Below are positions 1-8,836 of a DNA stretch of 64,000 nucleotides, piece after piece (within the stretch, counting starts at the first letter, position 1; every line of letters starts with the position of its first letter). The notes below the pieces were generated by a model. That model saw nothing but the letters and a program-made list of their open reading frames with translations, had not been told where the DNA came from and did not search any database. This stretch comes from Oopsacas minuta (taxonomy: Eukaryota > Porifera > Hexactinellida > Lyssacinosida > Leucopsacidae): assembly GCA_024704765.1 (NCBI GenBank), contig JAKMXF010000310.1, positions 914,215 to 978,214 of the forward strand, given 5' to 3'. Both the position numbers and the translations under genes were made by a program.

Positions 1-282
1 CCGACCAAGTCTAAAAAAATCACTGGAAAGGGAATTCACATTAGTTGGATTAGTAATGAGCTATCACACGAGGCCTATCCATACCTACCTTAAAAGTATT
101 GCTTTTGAGGTGTCCCTTTAATTATCAAATCTTTCAGTATTGTTAGCATCTCCAATTTTAGAATTAGTATTATCGTCATTATTATTTCTGTAGTATAGGT
201 ATTAGGTATTGATCCTTACTACCATATTTAAATAAATGACTTATCACGTTGATTTGTTACAGTTTATCAAGTATTACTGATA

Positions 283-686
283 CAGTAGAACCTCTATAAA
301 CGGGGAAGTGGGGAATGGGGGGGGGCCTAGAGTTTCCAGAGGTTATTATTCTCATACAAAATGACCTCTATAATTGGGGGAGTAGAGATCATTTTCCCTC
401 TATTTTTATCCTTATTTGTATTACTACACAAATTGACTGAAAAATCTAAGGGTGCTTAGGATGGTGAAAATTTTATACATATTTTTATCATATTTTTCTC
501 TGTTTCATATCCAATTGTTGATTCTTAATACCTACACTCATCCCCAAAGTGTAATACTTACATTAACACCCTTAATAGACGAGGCAATTTGAAAAACATG
601 CACTTCATAATGCAAATTATAACCGGGAAAGGGGAGCAAATCAGGTTTTCCCCGTCCCATGCTCCCCATTTATAGAGGTTCCACTG
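283..686. repeat. pogo-like MITE, about 400 bp
   Basis: The left end reads CAGTAGAACCTCTATAAAC and the right end is its imperfect inverse, ending in CTG. A TA dinucleotide flanks both sides, as expected for Tc1/mariner/pogo targets. The interior is rich in GGGGA/TCCCC and has no open frame. A similar element of nearly the same size lies at 24972-25384. Probably mobilised by a transposase encoded elsewhere. Confidence 0.7.
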
Positions 687-780
687 TACAGTGATACTAA
701 GCCAGTGAGCCCTCTACCCACTCCTCCAGGCACTTACAAAAAGGCACGTACAAAAATATTCGTACACAAACATCGCACTA

Positions 781-935
781 GCTTTGTACACAACTGTCTC
801 CCTCCGGATTAATAGTATGTTCAGCTACATTCGTTTCATCAAAAATCCTGAGAGCAAGCGGTGCACTCTGTCGTTCCAAACTAGATGGTCAACAAGTCTT
901 GTATGTCAACCGTGGAGCAATCTTTTCTACGGAAA
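781..935 (-). pseudogene. Relic of a P-element/THAP9-type transposase
   Basis: Translating the minus strand gives a stretch (KIAPRLTYKTC, stop, PSSLERQ, LALRIFDET) that lines up with residues of the transposase at 8837-11689 (KLAPRLTSKACWPSTLERQ, LALRIFDES). The relic has a stop where the intact copy has Trp and no open frame on either side. It is therefore a diverged fragment of a second, older P-type element. No inverted ends were found for it. Confidence 0.65.
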
Positions 936-1554
936 TTTTTTCTAGTTTATAGAGTAACATCAAATCCTATAAAATACGAATGAAAGACTATTCTATTGTA
1001 TCCAGTTCGTATATTAAATTTTGTTATCTTGAAAACCGCTTTTAACAAAATAAATGGAATTGTAGATATCTTGAAAGCATGGAAATAATTGAATAGTCGA
1101 CGTATCGACCACACATAGCGACTATGAACTTAGATTATATATTAGATTCTTATAGGCTAGACCATTACATTCATTTGTTGTTTATTCTAAACTCTATAAT
1201 TCTACCATTTCTAATTGTTAGCTATCCTTGCTTTTGGGTGATCACTTATTGAAGCGTGACATAATTATAGAGTAAAAAGCAAGCAAATTTTGCAGTCTAA
1301 ACTCTAAAGCAAGCAATTCTATTAATATTATTGTGTCTGGTTGATAATATATTCTTCTCCATAGGATTGGGCTTTGTAGCCAAAAATATTCTAACTTTGT
1401 CAGCTTTCATCCGATTTAGGATTTCTTTCGATTAATGTTCTTCTCTGAACATACTCTATTCAAATCTATTAACACTGATTTTATATATCTTAAGGGAAAT
1501 TTTGGTTACAAGGAGATTATCATAGCAGGGCAGATATGAAGGGTATAGACCCGG
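936..1554. other. Non-coding AT-rich spacer
   Basis: No convincing coding frame, RNA gene or long repeat is visible. The direct repeat GCAAGCAA around 1280-1315 is short. This is the flank of the Ginger-type element that starts at about 1555. Confidence 0.5.
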
Positions 1555-1760
1555 TGTGGTAGTGTCATGTGTCCTCCCTAAATTCTGTCCCCCCGGACTA
1601 GTGGCACTAGGGCCAAATGTCCCCCGGACTAGTGACACTAGGGCAAGGAGTCCCGCCGACGAATGGCACTAGTGTGGAGTGTCCCCTCGGACCTCTGACA
1701 CTAGGGTAAGTAGTCCCCACTTTGGGTCAGATGTCCCCCAGCGGACCTCTGGCACTAGTG
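1555..1760. repeat. Left inverted end of the Ginger-type element
   Basis: The end is made of about five imperfect copies of a 40-45 bp unit with the cores TGTCCCCC, GGAC(T/C)(A/T) and GGCACTAGGG. The same unit runs in the opposite direction at 4811-4965. The long end therefore has internal tandem structure, which may multiply transposase binding sites. Confidence 0.7.
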
Positions 1761-1844
1761 CGGATTTATCCAAAGATATTATCTACTTTCTAAATACCTT
1801 TGTATTGTACTAGTGAAACCTATTTCAAATTCAAATATTTCTAC

Positions 1845-4427
1845 TCAGTTTGCTACTACGATCTTTCTCTGCCATCTCTTCGTGCACTTTCGACATGGCT
1901 TTTTTGAAGAAGGGAACAGAGTCATGTTCAATTGTTCTAGACAGCTGTGCAGATGTATCCTCATCTGAGTTTGATCAAAGGAGCACGTATGAGGGTCAAT
2001 GCCTTGGCATAGTGCTGTAGCAAAGGCTATAGAAAATAGTCCACAATCTGTTCCCCCTGATTGTCTTTGAGTTTCAACAAAATGTAGTTCAAAACTGCGT
2101 TCAGTTGTTTTAATTCTTGAGGCCACTTGTTTTCTCAAAGATAACGAACCCAGAGAACATGCTGGAATGCTATCATAAACATCCACAATTCCAGGTAGAC
2201 AATTAAAGCTTGAGACACAGACCCAGTGTGTCCTACCTAAGTTGACAATCTGGACAAATGAGATTGAAGTTGATTTATATGAAAGCTTTTCTGCAAGCAT
2301 GAGGGGATCTTCAAGCCCATTTGTAAGTGGGTGCTGGTTTTTCAACAATTTTTGAGCCGCAACAATGTGTTTATCTGTCAGCCAAAGTCCATTTAGTATT
2401 TCTAGCTCATCAGTTGGGCTGAGATACAGATTGTGCACCCAGAATGGAGATGGTGATGGAGGACTTGAAGATATTGTACCGTTTATTGACTCCTATTAAA
2501 GAAGGTAGAATTTATTCGTGTAAGGGGGACTATCAGGTGATTTTATGAAATTGTGTATATTCTAACGGATAATTTCTCGATTTAGAGTTCAGAATGAAAA
2601 TTTTAAACTAAAGAGAAGCTACACAAACCATTTTGTATCAACCATGATTATTGAGGTTGAATTGTTTGCGTTGATTGTCCTAAATTTATATAGAATGATT
2701 ACTTACGTTGTCTTTTCTGTCAACAGAAATGACAAGTTCTTCTTTCGGTTCCTTCTCACACAGTTCGTTTTCAGACTCTACAATTCCAGTTTGCATCGCT
2801 CTTTGTTTTGAATATCTGTAGCCTGATACATGATTCGATCTGATTTGAAATTTCTTCTTGCAGTACAACTTTAGACGGGAGATATTCTGAGTTTTTTTGA
2901 GGAGAATTCCGGTTACACAATTGCGAAGCTTGTAAACCCTTCCCAATATCTTGAAAAATTTCATATGGTCCAAGATACCGCATTCGAAATTTATCACTCT
3001 TTCTTCCATCCTTAGCACTATTTCGAAGGAGAACTAGTGTACCTGGTTTAAAATTCTAGAGCAAAACATATAAACTGGTATGTAAATACTAAATAATTCT
3101 TAAGAAGACTTACTTTAGATTGCTTTTGTTTTTTATCATACTCATTCTTCTGTTTTTCCTGTCCCTCCTGGATATTCTTATCAACCTTTCCATAAAGCGA
3201 CTTCTTTATGTTATTCATCTGGCAAATAAATGCATCTATGTTAGGGTCCGCAGGGATATTTAGATATTCAGGCATAAAATCCATCTCAATCGGCAGGATA
3301 GCTTCACTGTAGAATGTAATCGAGTTAAAAATTCTAGCATAGAACAGTTACAAATATCTCACCGAAGGTACATTATTTCGAAAGGCGATTTTTTTGTTGT
3401 CTTTTGTACAGATGTTCTATATGCAAATAGAACTCCATCAATGTACATATCCCAATTATCTTGTTCTTTTATTACAAGCTTTAGGAGAGCGCGTTGAATG
3501 GTCTGGTTAAATCGCTCAACTAAACCATTTGTTTGAGGGTGGTAGGCGGTAGAAATTCTATGAGTTGTTTTAGTTAGATCAAATAGCTCTTGATTCACTT
3601 TGTTAACGAATTCTCTACCCTGATCGCTGATAACTACCTGAGTGCATCCAAACCGGCACATAGTCTTATAAAGAAAGAGAGCAACACCTTTAGCACTCTT
3701 ATCTGGTAATGCATCTGCTTCTGGCCACTTTGAGAAGTAATCAACCAGGGTAATAATGTATTTATTACCTCTTGGTGTCATTGTAAGTGGTCCAATCAAA
3801 TCAACTCCCACCTATAAAAGTTAAAAAGACATCGATGTAAAATTAGAACGGTGCGAATGAAAATCGACAGAAGAACGTACCATTTTCCATACCTCTGGAT
3901 CAACTTTTATCGGATGTAAGGGAGCTTTAGCCTTTATAAAATTTCCAGATTCATTCACTCTCTGACAAATGTCGCAAGCTGCAACATATTTACGTACATC
4001 ATTGTACATATTAGGCCAGTAAAAACGGGCTGCAACTTTTTCGTACGTTTTGTCTCGCCCAAAATGTCCACCTAGATAATTTTAAACTGTAAAAGAAATT
4101 ACTTCTATGGAAGAAATTATAGTTCTATTACATTGTTGTAAATGAATTACTAATATACTCACCAAAGTCACTGGAATGGCAAGATTCTAAAACCCTTTCT
4201 CCCTCATCGCATGAACGTACAACGGTTCTCCATGTTCTATCTAATGGGTTGGCTGATTTTAGTGCTTTCGTAGTGCTAACTGCAGAGTAGTGCAACAGGC
4301 CATCAGCTGTGAAGAAATGTTCATAACTTTTCCGACGAATAATTCGACGTTCGTTTTTGGAAGAATTTAAAGGATAGCGTTTAAAAGCTGAATATTCGTA
4401 TATCTGATCATACAAAACTTCAAACAT
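1845..4427 (-). pseudogene. Ginger integrase with Ulp1 (C48) protease domain, six exons, one frameshift
   Basis: Exons read from high to low coordinate are about 4427-4165, 4072-3881, 3811-3362, 3305-3115, 3061-2704 and 2498-1845, with GT/AG introns (for example 3880-3812, 69 bp). In order they encode an HHCC zinc finger (His residues around CHSSDFGGHF, then CDIC), and an integrase core with catalytic D, D and E (VDYFSKWPEAD, ISDQGREF, LVERFN). The last two acids are 35 residues apart, so it is DD35E. A GPY/F module (RYLGPYEIFQDIGKG) follows, then a C-terminal cysteine protease with HW, VDVYDS, Q and GGTDCG, the His/Asp/Gln/Cys set of Ulp1-like enzymes. After IGKG the conserved continuation (VYKLRN to SRLKLY) lies in another frame, so this copy has a one-base frameshift near 2940. 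The start ATG at 4427 precedes FEVLYDQIYEYSAFKR; an upstream exon is possible. Confidence 0.7.
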
Positions 4428-4810
4428 ATTGTAGATAATCAAATGCAAGAAAATTGAGAAATTACAGTATAACTTCAAATGTATACTAATATATACTACA
4501 ACCAATGAGTTTTTGAATGTTATCGTAAGTTCCAATATAAATTTGTCACGTAAATCACTCTGTGGTATTTGCAACATCTACAAGTATAATAAAGTAGAGG
4601 TTACTTATATATAGCTCAGCTCTACTAGAGCACAGTTTTTTCTCTATTGAATTTTTATTGGTTTTGAACTAACACCTCCCGACTTTGACTAACACCTTCC
4701 GGTTTTCTGATTTTCTATTAGACAAAAAACTGTGCTCTACTATAGCTCAGCTTTATATAAGTACTCCCAATAAAGTATCACTTGTATTTACTAATTTGGT
4801 ATTTTCTACA

Positions 4811-4965
4811 TACAACCCGAGGACTACTAACCCTAGTGCCGGAAGGGGACTTCTGACCCAAAAGGAGGACTACTGACCCTAGTGCCAGAGGTCCGGGGGA
4901 CATATCACCCTAGTGCCACAAGTCCGGGGGGACAGCTCACCCGGGGGACCACTGCCCCTCTGACA
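4811..4965. repeat. Right inverted end of the Ginger-type element
   Basis: This is the inverse of the left end, with the units CCCTAGTGCC and GGTCCGGGGGACA repeated about four times. It ends in CTGACA next to CCGT. It lies only about 130 bp upstream of the TRAF-like start codon, so it could overlap that gene's promoter. Confidence 0.68.
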
Positions 4966-5096
4966 CCGTATTGTACAGGTTACCTATAAATTCCAGACCC
5001 TAAGCTGTTTAGTTTGTACTGTGGTATAATGAGGAATATAATATTAGTATTTCTAATATTTGTAGGCACAATTATAGTATATATCTATATTGTATA

Positions 5097-6618
5097 ATGG
5101 CAGAGAAGTTAGCAGACTCAGAAGGGAGAGAGGACTTGGTCTACATAAAGGCAGAGGATGGTAGCTACAGAGGCTGGAGGGTTGATTTGTTGATAGACAA
5201 GTTATCCAACAAAATGGAAGAGAAAATATTGTTATGTAGCAATTGTAGAGGAATGTTAAGAGATGCTTGTGTCTATGAAGGAGATTTGAAGTGTGGTGTG
5301 TGCATTCCTGAGGGTGTAGCATGGCAACCAGTAAAGATGAACCGTGAAAGTGTCTCCGATAAAATGGTAGTTTATTTGTTGTTAGTTACAAGTGTTTGTT
5401 TGTGTTTACAGATGAGTTATTTATTTGTAGATTAGTTGTCCCCTGAAGAAGAGAGGGTGTGAATGGAGTGACAGAGTGAGTACAGTAATACACCACCTGG
5501 CAGAATGTGAGTTCTTTCCTGTACTGTGCCCTCTGGGTTGTGTCTGTCTAGATGGAGAGAGGAAAGGGAAAGTTATGAAACTAGAGAAGAGACTGATTGC
5601 AGAACACGAGAGAGACTCGTGTCCATTAAGAGAACTGGTGTGCGAATTCTGTGTGAATAAAGTGAAGACCTGTGAGATGAATCCTCATTTAGAAATATGT
5701 GAGCACTTTCCAGTTCCTTGTCCTAATAGATGTGTGATGGAAGGAGAGGAAGGTACCAGACAATTGAAAAGGAGAGATATTCCTGTCCATCTAGCTAATG
5801 AATGTCCTCTACAGAAAGTAGAGTGTCCTTATTGGGTCTATGGGTGTAGAGAGGAGATGGAGAGGAAAGAGATGGATCTTCATGAAAGAGAATTCATGCA
5901 TATTCACTACAGATTATCAATGTCTGATATGAAACTGAAACAAGTTGAAACTTCTAAACTATTGCAGGACAAACTTGACAAAGCAACCGAGAGAATAGCA
6001 TTGTTAGAAAATGAGAATGAAAGTAAACCCAAAGATCTATTAAAAGTTAAACATATGGAAAGGAAACTGGCCACAGCAAATACCAAAATCGAGAATTTAG
6101 AGAAACAGATTAATGAGAAGGATTCAGAACTTAAATCAATTATTGAAGTACTCCATTCACATTCATCTCTATCTACAGGACAATTGGAATGGAAGATTAA
6201 AGGTGTTAAACAGAAGATACAAAACAAAGAGAATACTTACAGTGATCAATTCTATGTAGGATTATACAAGTGTCAGGGGTATATTCAATGGAATTCTGAT
6301 AATACAGGTAAAGTAGGTTTTTTCATTCATATTATGAAAGGAGATTATGATGATAAACTACACTGGCCTATCAGATACAAATTAACGTTTATTCTACTCA
6401 ATCACATTAACAAAAATAATAATTATGAATTAACTAGTCAAATATCTAAGGAATACTTGGAGAAATATCCTAATCGCTTAAAGAGACCTACTGAGCTGAG
6501 AAATGAAGGTTTAGGAATTAGTTTATTCCTTTCAAACACTGAAATATTAAAAGCTAAATATTGTAAAGAAGACAACATAACTCTTCTAATTAAAATAGAA
6601 TTGTTACCAGCATTATAA
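5097..6618 (+). CDS. TRAF-like protein (zinc fingers, coiled coil, MATH domain), two exons
   Basis: Exon 1 is 5097-5366 and exon 2 is 5431-6618, separated by a 64-bp intron (GTAGTT to TTTGTAG). The product is about 485 residues. Residues 40-75 hold a Cys-rich RING-like patch (LLCSNCRGML, then KCGVC) with fewer ligands than a full RING. Residues 90-230 contain TRAF-type zinc fingers (spaced Cys/His such as CEFCVNKVKTCEMNPHLEIC). A coiled coil of charged heptads runs from about 245 to 330. The C-terminal 130 residues look like a diverged MATH/TRAF-C domain. TRAFs are cytoplasmic adaptors that trimerise through the coiled coil and couple receptors to ubiquitin and kinase signalling. The start ATG is the first in frame. 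The AT-rich 5' flank abuts a transposon end. This is probably a functional gene, because the frame is intact across the splice. Confidence 0.85.
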
Positions 6619-7175
6619 CTTATTTAAATTTTTGTTTACTATTTACTCGAACGTATTTACCTGCACATTAGTATAGATTGTGAGTAATGCTTTATACAAT
6701 TGTTTCACCTATTTTGAGTATGAACTTTTTCTATTTCTTTGCCCCATAGCTCCATTACCTGTCGTCTGGTACCAGTATAAACCTCCATTAATACTGGTAC
6801 ACATTAAACGCCTGTGGCATCAAGCTCCTCCATATGATAGTACACAGTTACCTCCAGTTACATCTAAGGACTGATAAAATTCCTTTGATATATGTGTAGT
6901 TGATTGTACAATATGAATATTTGTATATTTTGTTAATTTGCAGGGAAGAATTCTTCATGACTTCTATGGGAAGCTTACAAATGGTGATAAGATAGAGTAA
7001 ATTCACCCTAACAATAATTCTATCAACTTAACTAAACTAATAATATTCCTTTTCTACAGTAATATCCTTCCTTCTCATAGAACAGATAACAATTACATTA
7101 TCCATACACAAATACACTTATCTAAGAATAGTATCAGAACAGCTTTTCCCGCTAAGAACCATTATTCTGTTACAG

Positions 7176-7330
7176 TGATTCTCAAAGGGGTCCACTTGGC
7201 TCCCCTGGGTTGGAATATCAGGTCCATCGGGAGGAATTTTGGCCAGGGGATGAATTAGGGAGGATTATGTTTAAGGATTATCCACCAGGTCTAATGGGTC
7301 ACTGAACACTCAAAATAGGTTCACCTGGTC
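7176..7330. mobile_element. Possible hAT-family terminus
   Basis: The stretch starts CAGTGATTCTCAAAGGGGTC, which closely resembles the ends of many Charlie-type hAT elements. The partner end and target duplication were not identified, so the right limit given is arbitrary. Confidence 0.35.
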
Positions 7331-7496
7331 AATTAATTTCGACTTGACCGGGTTCAGAACTTGGACTATATTTCTATTATGATTAAACCTCGATTTTTTC
7401 ATTTAATTTCTGAGGATCAGGCCAAAGGTTTTCAATGAAATTATATAATCCGAATCGATGATAGATTCTAATCTTACATATTCGTAAGGCATTAGT

Positions 7497-7605
7497 CGAT
7501 CTTGTTAAACAAGATCGCGATCCTGATCTTAGCTGAAATTATGATCGGCGATCCCGATCAAGATCCTTATTTCAAAAACGATCGCGATCATTTCCGATCG
7601 TTTGT
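7497..7605. repeat. GATC-dense palindromic island
   Basis: Eleven GATC sites occur in about 107 bp, several as GATCGCGATC or CGATCG palindromes, along with the stem-loop GATCTTGTTAAACAAGATC. No gene overlaps it. It could be a decayed transposon end or a protein-binding array. Confidence 0.7.
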
Positions 7606-7946
7606 GTAATATTCAAAACATATTTTTGATAGTTTCATCCAGGCGTATGCAACGCGCCTACAGGCGCATGAATTTCAGCGAATATAGATCTAGGCGCGTC
7701 AAAATTAGAGCAAGACCCCCATACCATAATAATATATGTATACTCTAGGCGCGCGGAAAACTGAGGGGGAAATTTAAGGCGTATGGTTCATAAATGCTGC
7801 ATGAAACCCTGGTTACATCATTTCTTATGCCAAAAGAAACATAGATGGAGAATCAACGCATTCTACGAACGAATTCGAGATTTCGGGATTAAGCATTCTT
7901 AACAATAAAAAGAGGTACATTAGTGTAATTGTACCAAATATATACC

Positions 7947-8203
7947 AAGTGGCATCGTGCTATATGTGCTTGTGGGACCCGGGCCCCCAGAATATTCTCT
8001 CAACTCCCACATCATTACTCCAAGGGAACAGAAAAATGTCAACTCTCCGGGCTAATTGCAAATCAAAAGTTATTTCTTGCGATGTGTTTCACTCCTGGAC
8101 CTTACTGATTGTTTACAGCGCCGATAGACCCTCAAACAGAACTTGTTGCACACTAGATTGAATTTGTGCACTCCCCAGATTTCAAAGTCACACGACACCA
8201 CTG
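7947..8203. mobile_element. hAT MITE, copy 1
   Basis: This is a 257-bp non-autonomous element with inverted ends related to CAGTGGCGTCGTG (left end here AAGTGGCATCGTG; right CACGACACCACTG). Flanks share TATACC, consistent with a decayed 8-bp hAT target duplication. The interior is clearly homologous to 29063-29320. Confidence 0.75.
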
Positions 8204-8501
8204 TATACCTTAGAATACGTTATTATACACTCCAATAATGATTACACTCATTTAACATTTAAGTTTGGTAGACTCAAGCATCCCTGGTCCAAAATCTATA
8301 ATCGGTTGTGAGGCTTGCGTGTTCGCATGGGATCAGCACTTCGTGCCCCGAATTAAGTCAAGCATAAAATTGCAATATGGACTTAATAAATAAATATTTC
8401 TACTATTCGTAAAATATATTTACTTATGAGAAACTGGAAATGTGAAATTCGTACTCAGCGTACTTATTTACCCCATTATAGCCGTTAAGAGTAAGTCTCT
8501 A
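8204..8501. other. Non-coding spacer with a dispersed repeat
   Basis: It contains a segment around 8390-8470 (ACTTATGAGAAAC, then TCAGCGTACTT) that recurs at 12150-12260 and 57610-57690. The P-type transposon therefore sits near or inside an older repeat. The six bases TCTCTA at 8496-8501 are the left copy of its target duplication. Confidence 0.5.
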
Positions 8502-8675
8502 TCGTGACCTACGTTATAATAAGGCCTGTTCACTAGTGCGATTTTTGGACCATGGATGTCGTTTAAGTCCATTAAATTTTATTTCAAATAATTATGTATT
8601 TGATGTTATTCACCCAAATCGTGAACTTAAAATTGTTCTTAAGCGATTTTGAAGACCATGGATGCATTTAAGTCC
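8502..8675. repeat. Left terminal inverted repeat of the P-type element
   Basis: It carries a direct duplication of a GCGATTTT, GACCATGGATG, TTTAAGTCC block, at about 8540 and again at about 8645. The block is repeated in inverse form in the right end. Such subterminal duplicates are typical places for transposase binding. Confidence 0.85.
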
Positions 8676-8836
8676 TTATTTTTACAATAAATGTTATAGT
8701 TAGAGAAAATTAACTAAAATGTGAATCCATGAGATAAAATATTATTGGGTTTAATACTAAGCATATTTCAAATAGTGAGTGCCTGATAATAGTACAAAAC
8801 AATAAAAGATACGTATATGAAGTGGTATGTGATAAG

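Larger units (their letters stand above)
1555..4965 (-). mobile_element. Ginger-type DNA transposon (about 3.4 kb)
   Basis: The element is bounded by inverted ends beginning TGT and ending ACA, with CCGG on the left and CCGT on the right as a probable 4-bp target duplication carrying one mismatch. It encodes a gypsy-like integrase split by short introns and a Ulp1-type protease, with no reverse transcriptase, RNase H, aspartic protease or LTRs. This combination (gypsy-related integrase, inverted ends, occasional cysteine protease) is the published signature of Ginger DNA transposons. The alternative, a truncated Ty3/gypsy retroelement, does not explain the inverted ends. Confidence 0.72.
6619..7946. 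other. Intergenic region downstream of the TRAF-like gene
   Basis: There is no recognisable gene. A small open frame with an acceptor-like start (about 6741-6874, ending PPVTSKD) matches nothing I know. The region also holds a hAT-like terminus at 7176, a GATC-dense island at 7497-7605, and GGCGCG/GGCGTATG words repeated at 7640-7790 that may mark another small element. Confidence 0.5.

Noticed and set aside
1456-1638. 60-codon open frame
   Set aside because: It overlaps the tandem units of the Ginger end and has no similarity to known proteins.
1845-4577. Ty3/gypsy retrotransposon
   Set aside because: The integrase is gypsy-like, but there is no reverse transcriptase, RNase H, aspartic protease or LTR, and inverted TGT/ACA ends bracket the unit. 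Ginger fits better.
6680-6874. Extra exon of the TRAF-like gene
   Set aside because: The MATH domain and stop at 6618 are complete; the later frame has no TRAF character and no donor leads to it.
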